Source: Desulfobacterales bacterium
GTDB lineage: Bacteria; Desulfobacterota; Desulfobacteria; Desulfobacterales; JAHDSC01
Direction: 5' to 3'
Length of the DNA stretch: 64,000 bases
Assembly: GCA_016931455.1 (NCBI GenBank)
Contig: JAFGES010000071.1
Span: 1 to 64,000 of the forward strand
How positions within the stretch are numbered: position 1 is the first letter of the stretch; the number at the start of each line of letters is the position of its first letter. The translations under genes were made by a program, and so were the position numbers. Under the pieces are notes generated by a model that made no database searches, was not told the origin of the DNA, and saw only the letters and a list, made by a program, of their open reading frames with translations. Below are positions 18,319 to 25,840 of this stretch, piece after piece.

Positions 18319-18337
18319 ACCTTGCAAAATGCAAGGT
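18319..18337. promoter_or_regulatory. probable activator-binding site (perfect inverted repeat)
   Basis: ACCTTGCA-AAA-TGCAAGGT is a perfect 8-bp inverted repeat with a 3-base spacer. Its centre lies about 116 bases upstream of the predicted sigma-54 start, the usual distance for an NtrC-family enhancer site. No T-run follows, so it is not a terminator. Binding by the neighbouring regulator is inferred. Confidence 0.6.
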
Positions 18338-18346
18338 GTATAAAGC

Positions 18347-18370
18347 AAAAAAACCCGGAATCAAATTCCG
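18347..18370 (-). terminator. terminator of the response-regulator gene
   Basis: The stem CGGAAT/ATTCCG with loop TTG, then GG and seven T on the - strand. The regulator's stop codon lies inside the hairpin. It separates the regulator gene from the sigma-54-driven operon. Confidence 0.72.
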
Positions 18371-19692
18371 TAGGTTTTTCTCCTCCGCCAAAGTGTTGCC
18401 TGGTCGATACCCAGAACGTCCGCCGCTTCCTGAAGCGAGGAGGTGGATGCTATGACTCTTCTGATATGCAGTTCTTCGATGGTGGACAAAGGTACTTTGT
18501 CGCCAATTGCGGGAGTGGGAACGGTTGGAATTATATTACCGGGCAGATCGTTGGCACCAATCCTCTCCCCGCTTCCCAGAATCACAGCACGTTCTATTGT
18601 ATTACGCAATTCCCGGATATTACCGGGCCACACATGCTTTGTTAGTAAATTTTCAGCTTCCTCGGTAAAGCCTAGCAATGTCTTGTGATTGGCTTTACAG
18701 AAATAGGCAAGAAAATCAGCCGCCATCGGCATAATGTCCTCCCTCCGCTGACGAAGAGGAGGAATTGTCACACTGATCACATTGAGCCGATAAAACAGGT
18801 CTTCCCTGAAGCATCGCTCCACAACCCGTCTTTCAAGATCAGCGTTAGTGGCGGCGATAATACGTACATCGGCCTTGCGTAACGTTGAATTTCCGAGACG
18901 CTCGTACTCCTTGTCCTGGATGAAGCGAAGTAGTTTCGCTTGAACTGAAAAGGCCATATCTCCGATTTCGTCCAGAAAAAGAGTGCCCCCCTCACAGGCC
19001 GCGATTCGACCGGGATTATCTAGTACAGCTCCCGTAAAGGCCCCTTTGACATATCCAAACAACTCGCTTTCGAGGAGTTCGGATGGAACCGCCGGACAGG
19101 CGACAATCGCCATAGGTTTTCCCGACCTAGAACTCCACTGATGAATGGCCCGGGCAAAGACCGATTTTCCCGTTCCACTTTCTCCCTGCAACAAAACAAT
19201 GGCCTCTGACGCAGCAGCTTTTCTCAATGTTTCAATCACACGCTGCATGCCGGGGTTTTTGCTGAGAAGCCGATCTTCCGGGCCAAGCTGATGCATATCC
19301 TCTCTAAGGACAGCAATTTCATTCTCCAATTCACGAATTTTGCCGATCCTGCGGGTAATAAGTTTGACTTGATCCGGAGTGAAGGGTTTTGCGATGTAAT
19401 CCGTAGCACCTCGCCTAATGGCTTCCACAGCGGTTTCGATGGATGCATGAGCCGTGATAACAACGATTTTGATCCAAGGTGAGTCCGACAGTAAAACCGG
19501 AATCAAATCCATGCCGTCTTCTTCTCCAAGTTTAAGGTCCACGAAGGCCATATCAAATGACCGTCTTTCGGCCTCTTCGACAGCGTCGGCGGGATTGCTC
19601 ACTGCAATTACCGTATGTCCTTCCGTTGCCAAACAGTACGAGAGAGTCTTACGGATATTGGCTTCATCATCAATGACTAATATTTGCAACAT
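18361..19692 (-). CDS. AlgB-like NtrC-family sigma-54 response regulator
   Basis: 443 residues: receiver (1-120) with DD at 8-9 and phospho-acceptor Asp52 (AFVDLKLGE); AAA+ domain (~135-360) with Walker [15 protein letters not shown], the sigma-54 contact loop GAFTGA and FLDEIGDM; C-terminal Fis-type HTH ([20 protein letters not shown]). The receiver text ([29 protein letters not shown]) closely recalls AlgB, partner of KinB. The start is ATG with AGAGGA upstream. It ends in its own terminator and is followed by a probable binding site and sigma-54 promoter, so its direct target is most likely the downstream ion-transport operon. Confidence 0.93.
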   Translation of the reverse strand: MLQILVIDDEANIRKTLSYCLATEGHTVIAVSNPADAVEEAERRSFDMAFVDLKLGEEDGMDLIPVLLSDSPWIKIVVITAHASIETAVEAIRRGATDYIAKPFTPDQVKLITRRIGKIRELENEIAVLREDMHQLGPEDRLLSKNPGMQRVIETLRKAAASEAIVLLQGESGTGKSVFARAIHQWSSRSGKPMAIVACPAVPSELLESELFGYVKGAFTGAVLDNPGRIAACEGGTLFLDEIGDMAFSVQAKLLRFIQDKEYERLGNSTLRKADVRIIAATNADLERRVVERCFREDLFYRLNVISVTIPPLRQRREDIMPMAADFLAYFCKANHKTLLGFTEEAENLLTKHVWPGNIRELRNTIERAVILGSGERIGANDLPGNIIPTVPTPAIGDKVPLSTIEELHIRRVIASTSSLQEAADVLGIDQATLWRRRKTYGI

Positions 19693-19707
19693 TATCTAAA
19701 ATCCTCT

Positions 19708-19920
19708 CTATTCAAGGAAGCGCGCACCGAACATGGTGTCAGTCAGTCACTTATTAAACGACGGATTGTCGCTGAACTGTTTGAACAGCTCGGTGTGATC
19801 GGCCAAAAGCTCAATCATGACTCATTGCAGTGGGGCACCGTACTCGATTCGCGCTGTTTTCTTGTCGTTATTCTTCATGGCATTCTGGCAGGTCGCATCG
19901 GCGCTTACCTTCTCAGCTCT
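19708..19920 (-). pseudogene. type I restriction enzyme R subunit (HsdR), C-terminal remnant
   Basis: One - strand frame reads KNNDKKTARIEYGAPLQ, stop, VMIELLADHTELFKQF, SDNPSFNK, stop, LTDTMFGARFLE, stop. The ELFKQF-DNPSF-K(W)LTDT-F block is typical of HsdR C-termini. The Trp expected after the Lys is a TGA, and another TGA interrupts the frame earlier, so this is a decaying fragment. It ends 16 bases before the regulator's start. The rest of this 708-base gap (19921-20400) shows no recognisable gene. Confidence 0.55.
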
Positions 19921-20400
19921 ATGGGCATTTTGTTTTATAGCAACGTCTGCCAAAGGCTAAATGAGTGAGTCTGAACGCACCTCTCCCCCGTTAATAACTT
20001 CTTCAAAATATATGAATCACACGTGCTAAGTCAAACGATCTTTGCCGATTAGAGCCGATCACTTTCTAAAAACTATGATTTATCGATGCGCTGTTTCTCT
20101 TTATTTTATATATCTTTCAGATGATTTTTCATTACAGTTTCCATTACAGAAGATGCCTATTGATTTTACATAAGTGTAATCGCTATTGCCCCTGTAATTA
20201 CGCCTGTTTTACACTTTTAGCCTTTTTTATGATACCTTTTAGGTGAGATTGTAATGACACTCGGCTGGTATACACATCCACACGGTTTTAGTTTAATGAA
20301 TATTTGTAATGGGTCGGCAAATAATTTCCGGTTTGGACAATCCCTTTTTTTATGTTTTGAGCCCGTAATTTTCACTATCGCTTACCAAAGATATCTACTT

Positions 20401-22758
20401 CTAATAACAGGTTTTAGGGCTTTTTTTACCAATATCAGATATATTTCCCCAATATACTTTGACCCGAGTTCCGGTACCCTTATCGGAATCAATTGAAAAA
20501 TATCCGTTTGACAGTTCCGTTCGCTCTTTCATGCTAATCAGACCCAATCCTTTTTCCGGACTGCCGCTTGAATACCTTTCATTTAAATCAAATCCCTGTC
20601 CATTATCTTTGATACTCATTTCAATGTGATTGTTTTCTTTCCTTAGTTCAATATGGATGAGATCCGCTTTACTGTGCTTTGCAATGTTGCTCATCGCTTC
20701 TTGGAGAATTCTGTAAATTACGATCTTTAAATGAGAAGGAACTTGATTTTCTTGTATTTCTATTTTTTTAATTATACGAATCGTATTATACATTTCCTGA
20801 AAATCTCGGCAAAAGGATTTAATGGCCGCTACAATTCCAAGAGCATCCAAAATAGGGGGACGCAAGTCGGACATGATTCTCCGCAGTTCTTCGATGCTTT
20901 TCTGAACCATTGAAACAATCGTTTCCAATGAAATTTCCGAATGAGCCGAATTCGCATCGGATGTCTTTAATTTGTTGTTTAAAAAGATTTTGATGGCGAC
21001 TAGATTCTGAGCAATGGTATCATGGAGCTCTAAAGAAATTTTTTTTCTTTCATCTTCTTGTGCCTTTAAAAGCTGGGAAGATAAAAATTGGAGTTCATGC
21101 TTTGATTTTTCCAACTTTTCTTCCATTTGTTTTCGTAGGGTGATATCCATGATGTTTCCAAGAATAGCAGGTTCTCCCTTATAATCGATCAGACTATTTA
21201 TTCGCTCAATCCAAATTATACTTCCATCTTTTTTAAGGCCTCTTGCTCTATATTCCGATGGAACTTTTCCGCCTATGAGACGTTTTTCCCTCAACTCGGC
21301 TACAAAAGCTCTATCCTCGGGGTGAACGAGCCGCCATGATTCGATACCTGCTAATTCTTCTTGGGAATAACCATAGATCTCGGCAAATCTTTTATTTGCA
21401 AAGATGATTTTTCCGTTTTGGTTGATGTATATGCCGGTTAGAGAGTTTTCAACCAGTGTGCTGTATTTTTTTTCAGATTCCTGAAGTGCGCTTTGGGCCT
21501 GTTTATAATCGGTGATGTTTACCCAATTGGCCAAGTAATAATTGAAGACGCCGTTTTTTTTGACGGACACACCTGTTATTTCTATCCAGAACCGTTCCCC
21601 ATTTTTTTTCTGAAAATACTCTTCAGTTTTATCAATACCGTGGTTAAGTGCTTGATCAAAATCCTTAAGAATTTTGGGAAGTGTTTCCTTCGTCCACCAA
21701 GGATGCGGTGATTTGTTTCCGATCAGTTCTGCAGCTGAAAAACCGGTTAGATTTTCTAAGGCTGGATTTACATATTTTATTTTTTTATCTGAACCGATAA
21801 CGATGATTGGATTGGGCGAATTATTTAACAGGCCGGAACGAAACTCTTCAGCTTCCCGCAACGCTCTTTCAGCCTCTTTTCGTTCAGTTATCTCTAATTG
21901 CAGTTGTTTGTTGATATTTGCAAGCTTTATAGTCCGTTCTGAGACCATGGACTCCAAATGATGACTATATCTATTGAGCTCTGAGATGAAATGATTAAAA
22001 TATTCAGCCAATATTCCCAATTCATCTTTGGATTTAACTTCAACTTTTTTTGTCAAGTCCTTTGTCTTGGTAATATATTTTAGTGTCTTAGTAAAATTGT
22101 TGACATTAGATAAAATGTATTTCCCTGTAAAAGAGAGGACCAATATTGAAATTAAAACAGAGAAAGAAAAAATTAAAAAAAAGACAAAGATTGTATCGGC
22201 AAACCTTTCTTGAGATGTAATGAAAAACCGACTTATTAGTTTTTCATATTGCATCTCGGATTCGTTTAAATATTTGCCTAAAAAATTAATTGTTTCATCA
22301 GCGCTTCCTAGATAGATATTGGCTAAGTCTTCATCAAGCAAAAGGATTTCACTTATAGAGGCAATCCATTCTTGATATTCTTCAACTGCGCGTAGTATTG
22401 CTTTATCTTCTTTGCTTCTCAATTTTAAGAGTGAATTCAGTTGATTTTTTTTAATTGTGTCAAGGTGTTTGACTAAGTCGGAAATCGAATTTTTACTTTC
22501 TTCGGCGGTGATATACCCAAACGCCGTCCAGCGCACGATTTTACCTAATTCATTATGGATGCTCAGAATTTTTTGGGATGAGCTGGAAATATTTATTAAA
22601 TTTTTGAACTTATTGTTAGCGATATCATTGATGACATTTTCCTGTTGAGCCAAATTTCTATAAGATATGATACCAACTAGTAATAAACTTGCTATTAGTG
22701 TTGCGGATAATAAAATGAATTTATGGAAGATTTTTGTTCGACCGATTATATCTTTCAT
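20401..22758 (-). CDS. sensor histidine kinase, NarL/HisKA_3 type, with two PAS domains
   Basis: 785 residues. Helix 1 (~15-32), a periplasmic helical domain of ~160 residues, helix 2 (~185-210), HAMP (~210-265), coiled coil, PAS 1 (~305-425), PAS 2 (~430-555), then HisKA_3 with the phospho-His in LELHDTIAQNLVAIK, a DLRPPILDALG motif, and HATPase with EAMSNIAKHS and DNGQGFD. Kinases of this type work with LuxR-type regulators, but none is adjacent. The upstream gene encodes a TorT-like periplasmic binding protein, a likely input partner. The two genes are separated by a 154-bp palindromic element. Confidence 0.9.
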   Translation of the reverse strand: MKDIIGRTKIFHKFILLSATLIASLLLVGIISYRNLAQQENVINDIANNKFKNLINISSSSQKILSIHNELGKIVRWTAFGYITAEESKNSISDLVKHLDTIKKNQLNSLLKLRSKEDKAILRAVEEYQEWIASISEILLLDEDLANIYLGSADETINFLGKYLNESEMQYEKLISRFFITSQERFADTIFVFFLIFSFSVLISILVLSFTGKYILSNVNNFTKTLKYITKTKDLTKKVEVKSKDELGILAEYFNHFISELNRYSHHLESMVSERTIKLANINKQLQLEITERKEAERALREAEEFRSGLLNNSPNPIIVIGSDKKIKYVNPALENLTGFSAAELIGNKSPHPWWTKETLPKILKDFDQALNHGIDKTEEYFQKKNGERFWIEITGVSVKKNGVFNYYLANWVNITDYKQAQSALQESEKKYSTLVENSLTGIYINQNGKIIFANKRFAEIYGYSQEELAGIESWRLVHPEDRAFVAELREKRLIGGKVPSEYRARGLKKDGSIIWIERINSLIDYKGEPAILGNIMDITLRKQMEEKLEKSKHELQFLSSQLLKAQEDERKKISLELHDTIAQNLVAIKIFLNNKLKTSDANSAHSEISLETIVSMVQKSIEELRRIMSDLRPPILDALGIVAAIKSFCRDFQEMYNTIRIIKKIEIQENQVPSHLKIVIYRILQEAMSNIAKHSKADLIHIELRKENNHIEMSIKDNGQGFDLNERYSSGSPEKGLGLISMKERTELSNGYFSIDSDKGTGTRVKVYWGNISDIGKKSPKTCY

Positions 22759-22794
22759 TTTGAATGTATTATCTGAAAATATTAAATTTTGCCG

Positions 22795-22948
22795 TTAATT
22801 TGACCCCAACGTTGCAAAAGTCGGAGGACTCCTGAGCCAAGGCGCCAAGGGGGAAGCCGTAGTGAACTACTGCGACCCCTTGGCAACACCGGCTCTGGAG
22901 TTCTCCGGCTTTTACGTCATTGTTTATGCAACGTTGGGGTTAAATTAA
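22795..22948. repeat. MITE-like palindromic element
   Basis: Terminal 22-base arms at 22795-22816 and 22927-22948 are inverted copies with one mismatch (core CCCCAACGTTGCA). Inside, a further long imperfect pairing (AAAAGTCGGAGGACTCC with GGAGTTCTCCGGCTTTT; GCCAAGGGG with CCCCTTGGC) closes on GTAGT-GA-ACTAC. The whole unit could fold as one hairpin. No transposase is encoded. Only one copy was seen in this window. It overlaps the 3' end of the TorT-like gene. Confidence 0.75.
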
Positions 22949-24116
22949 ATACCGGTTTAAAGTTCGCTGGTCCAAAAAAATCCTCATAACTAAATGCGCC
23001 GATCGTATCATTGCTTATAACGGGGATAAACGGACCGGCTCGGAACGGGAAATCTTTACCGGGCTTTTCGCCATTTAGAATTCGTACGATCATATCGACA
23101 GCTATTTTTCCTTGAACCGCGCTCAGATCACAAGGCGATGCGGTTACCAACCCATTCTTAATTTTTTCATATAATGTCGGCATTAGATATGTAGAAACAA
23201 TTTTAATCCGACGATTGAGCCGCATTTCTTTTAAAATATCTACGGCTACATCTGCAGCCACTGCATTGCCAACAATATAATCTATATCCGGATGCTTTTT
23301 CAAAGCAGTCACGAGCAACTCACGCTGAATATCATAATCCGTATCTCCCCATTTGGGTGGAAGCAGTTTGATTTTACCGGGATTTTTCTTTAAGATCTCA
23401 AAAAAACCCTTCAAAGTTTCAGGAGCCCAGCCTGAATTAATAGGGCCGGGGAAAAAAGCCACATTGATTTTTTCCTCGCTACGCAAATTATTAATAATGA
23501 ACTCTCCCGCCCGATATCCCATCTCATAAAATGATATTAAGGCCTTAGCCCTTATTGCGGGAGCATAAACATCAGTAATTACCTCAACAACAGGTATGCC
23601 CTTTTTAACCGTTTTTTCAATAAGAGAATCTAAAGCGGTATAATTTATCGATGCCAAAATAATTCCATCAACTTTTTCTTCAATCAATTGATTGAATTGC
23701 TCTTTTTGCTTTTCGATCTCTTCATATCCGCCCGCATAAAGAAGTTTGATTCCGATATTTAATTTTCTCGCTTCTGTTATAATGCCATAATTTACTACGC
23801 TCCAATAGGAATTTTTAAAATGCGGAAACAAAACCCCGATTTGATGTTTCTTTTTTAATTTCTCGGGTTGCAACCATTTTTCAATCTTTGGTCCTTTCAA
23901 ACTTTTCGATGGGAAGCCGCATTGTTTTTGCTTTGCATCATACTCTCCATAATAGCTATTGACATATAAGCATTTTTCAGGAAACCTTTGTAGGTTTAGT
24001 TCATTTGCCTGCGATAGATTGCAGCAAATAAGCGCCATTGATATAACTATAATTGTTAAATGACACATTATTAATATCTTTAATGATAAAATATGAAGTT
24101 TTATTTGTTGCATCAT
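22917..24116 (-). CDS. TorT-like periplasmic binding (sensor) protein
   Basis: 399 residues with an N-terminal hydrophobic signal (ILIMCHLTIIVISMALICC). The type I periplasmic-binding fold follows. Close matches to the TorT pattern: IGVLFPHFKNSYWSVVNYG, LYAGGYEEIEKQKEQ, NVAFFPGPINSGWAPET, IDYIVGNAVAADVAVDIL and IVSTYL. TorT presents its ligand (TMAO in E. coli) to the TorS kinase. Here the downstream gene is a HisKA_3-type kinase, and the ligand is unknown. The final residues (LTPTLHKQ) and stop codon come from the palindromic element, so the native C-terminus has been replaced just after the conserved PVF. Confidence 0.85.
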   Translation of the reverse strand: MMQQIKLHILSLKILIMCHLTIIVISMALICCNLSQANELNLQRFPEKCLYVNSYYGEYDAKQKQCGFPSKSLKGPKIEKWLQPEKLKKKHQIGVLFPHFKNSYWSVVNYGIITEARKLNIGIKLLYAGGYEEIEKQKEQFNQLIEEKVDGIILASINYTALDSLIEKTVKKGIPVVEVITDVYAPAIRAKALISFYEMGYRAGEFIINNLRSEEKINVAFFPGPINSGWAPETLKGFFEILKKNPGKIKLLPPKWGDTDYDIQRELLVTALKKHPDIDYIVGNAVAADVAVDILKEMRLNRRIKIVSTYLMPTLYEKIKNGLVTASPCDLSAVQGKIAVDMIVRILNGEKPGKDFPFRAGPFIPVISNDTIGAFSYEDFFGPANFKPVFNLTPTLHKQ

Positions 24117-24317
24117 TATTTCAGAGTAAATTGTATTTCAGTGGCCACGTTATCGAAAATAGATAATTATCTGTTCGATTCTATTAAAATAAGGTAATAT
24201 TTAGAACGCATTATCATAGTTAGGGACCATATACTATTTTTAATAATAATTTTTAATTCATAAATATAATAATATATATAAAATAAATTTAATTCAATAA
24301 TTGTTTATTTCTCTTAG

Positions 24318-24345
24318 TTGACAAAATTTTAGTCCAACGTATAAT
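24318..24345 (+). promoter_or_regulatory. strong sigma-70 promoter of the V/A-ATPase operon
   Basis: Perfect TTGACA (24318-24323), 16-base spacer, perfect TATAAT (24340-24345). The predicted start near 24352 leaves a ~119-base leader before the first gene. The rest of the gap 24117-24470 is very AT-rich with nothing else recognisable. Confidence 0.75.
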
Positions 24346-24470
24346 AATGATTAAGTAATCATCTAAGCTGATGCAGCAGAAAGATATCTGATTCTATAGC
24401 TGCGTATATGGCCGTTTTAATCGTTAATCGGGGTAGGTTACCTTTAAAGATTTTAGCGGAAAACATCATA

Positions 24471-24782
24471 ATGAAAGTTGAAATCGAAAAAATAATACAG
24501 TCTGATCAGGCTGCCCAAGCGAAGGTGTCTTGGGCACAAACTCAAGCTGAAGAGATCAGGTCTCAAGCCCGGGAAAAGTCAAAGCAAATCATAACCCAAA
24601 AAGAAAGGGAAATATCGACACTGAGAAAACAAGAAATAGAGAGAATCTTATCGGAAGCACGCGCCAAGTCTCAAAATATTTTAGAGGAAACCGATCGATA
24701 TATTGAAAAATTACGTCTTCGAAAAAATGAACAGTTGGAAGGGTTAATCAAAGATCTTTTGACGGAGGTAAGCGGTTTTTGA
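24471..24782 (+). CDS. V/A-type ATPase coiled-coil peripheral-stalk subunit (H/G-like)
   Basis: 103 residues from ATG 24471. An upstream ATG at 24408 would add 21 residues not typical of the family. The protein is almost one alpha-helix, rich in Ala/Glu/Lys/Arg (SWAQTQAEEIRSQAREKSKQ, EIERILSEARAKSQNILEE), as in archaeal AhaH or NtpF stalk subunits that pair with subunit E. It is the first gene of the ATPase operon, and the next gene overlaps its stop. Assignment rests on coiled-coil character and position rather than a sequence signature. Confidence 0.75.
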   Translation: MKVEIEKIIQSDQAAQAKVSWAQTQAEEIRSQAREKSKQIITQKEREISTLRKQEIERILSEARAKSQNILEETDRYIEKLRLRKNEQLEGLIKDLLTEVSGF

Positions 24783-25840
24783 TCGTTAGAACGTTCAAGT
24801 ATTCCTTTGCCCACGCTAAAACAAGGGCATTGAAAGGCAATCTTTTGAGCGCCGAAGACTGGGAGGATCTTTTAAGACTTCAGAGCCTGAAAGATGTTAT
24901 CAAGTACTTAAGCGGAACAGATTACGCAGAGGTACTCTCGCATCTTCCAAAAGGACAACATGAGGCTGAGGTTTTATCCTTAGCATTTTATGATGAGCTT
25001 TTCAGGGATTATGCGAAGCTTTTGAAGGCGGTTCCCGGGAAAAGTTCTTCGATTCTCAAGGCCTTGCTCCTACGGTATGAAGCTGAAAATCTAAAAACGA
25101 TTCTGCGTGGTATCTGGGAAGGAAGAAAACCGTACGATATAAGATTTTTGCTCTTTCACTTAGGGCCTCTTTCCAAATTACCCATGGGAGACCTTTTACA
25201 GACAAAAAAAATAGCCGATGCCATTGAACTTCTTAAATCTACCCTGTTTTATTCATCGTTAATACATGCATTGCCCCAATTTAAAGCTCAAGGCAAGCTC
25301 TTTCCTTTGGAGATTGCAATAGATACGACGATTTTTGAAAATATTGTTGCGAACTTGAAAACCTTGACCGGATATGATCGTAAGCAGACGGCGATTTGGG
25401 TTGGCGAATTGATCGATTTTGAAAATTTGTGTTGGTTGATCCGATTTCGTCATTTTTATGGTCTTACACCCGAGGAAATTATCAATTATATCTTGCCCGG
25501 TGGGAAAAGACTTGGAATTCGGGACCTTGGCGGTCTTGCTAGAATTTCCGACCTGTCATCCTTTTTGAAAGCTTTGCCTCCGCCTTATCGGAACGTTTTG
25601 ATAAAGGCTAAGGATTGGCAGGAGATTCAAACTTTTTTTAAGAGATGGTTTCTCAACCGGCTTTATAAAATTTTTCGCAAAGACCCCTTTCAGATTAGTA
25701 TCCAACTATCTTATCTTTTAATAAAGGAGATAGAAGTGAAAGCGTTGGATGGACTCGTATCTATTTTGGATCTCGGCTCGCCTCCTGAAAAATTGCTTGA
25801 ATTCATGAGTATTCCGACAAGAGGGGTTTCTAATGTTTAA
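24779..25840 (+). CDS. atpC: V/A-type ATPase subunit C (V0 d/AC39 type)
   Basis: 353 residues, normal for the family. It sits on the membrane ring as the socket for the central stalk. Family marks: YSFAHAKTRALKGNLLS at the N-terminus, RYEAENLKTILRGIWEG, DFENLCWLIRFRHFYGLTPEEI and LLIKEIEVKALDGLV at the end. The start is TTG 24779, overlapping the previous stop (TTGA) with GGAGG about 11 bases upstream. It overlaps the next gene by eight bases. Confidence 0.88.
   Translation: MIVRTFKYSFAHAKTRALKGNLLSAEDWEDLLRLQSLKDVIKYLSGTDYAEVLSHLPKGQHEAEVLSLAFYDELFRDYAKLLKAVPGKSSSILKALLLRYEAENLKTILRGIWEGRKPYDIRFLLFHLGPLSKLPMGDLLQTKKIADAIELLKSTLFYSSLIHALPQFKAQGKLFPLEIAIDTTIFENIVANLKTLTGYDRKQTAIWVGELIDFENLCWLIRFRHFYGLTPEEIINYILPGGKRLGIRDLGGLARISDLSSFLKALPPPYRNVLIKAKDWQEIQTFFKRWFLNRLYKIFRKDPFQISIQLSYLLIKEIEVKALDGLVSILDLGSPPEKLLEFMSIPTRGVSNV

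Noticed and set aside
19684-19968. A 94-residue + strand frame opposite the start of the activator gene.
   Set aside because: No ribosome-binding site or family features; the opposite strand carries HsdR-like text that explains the open frame.
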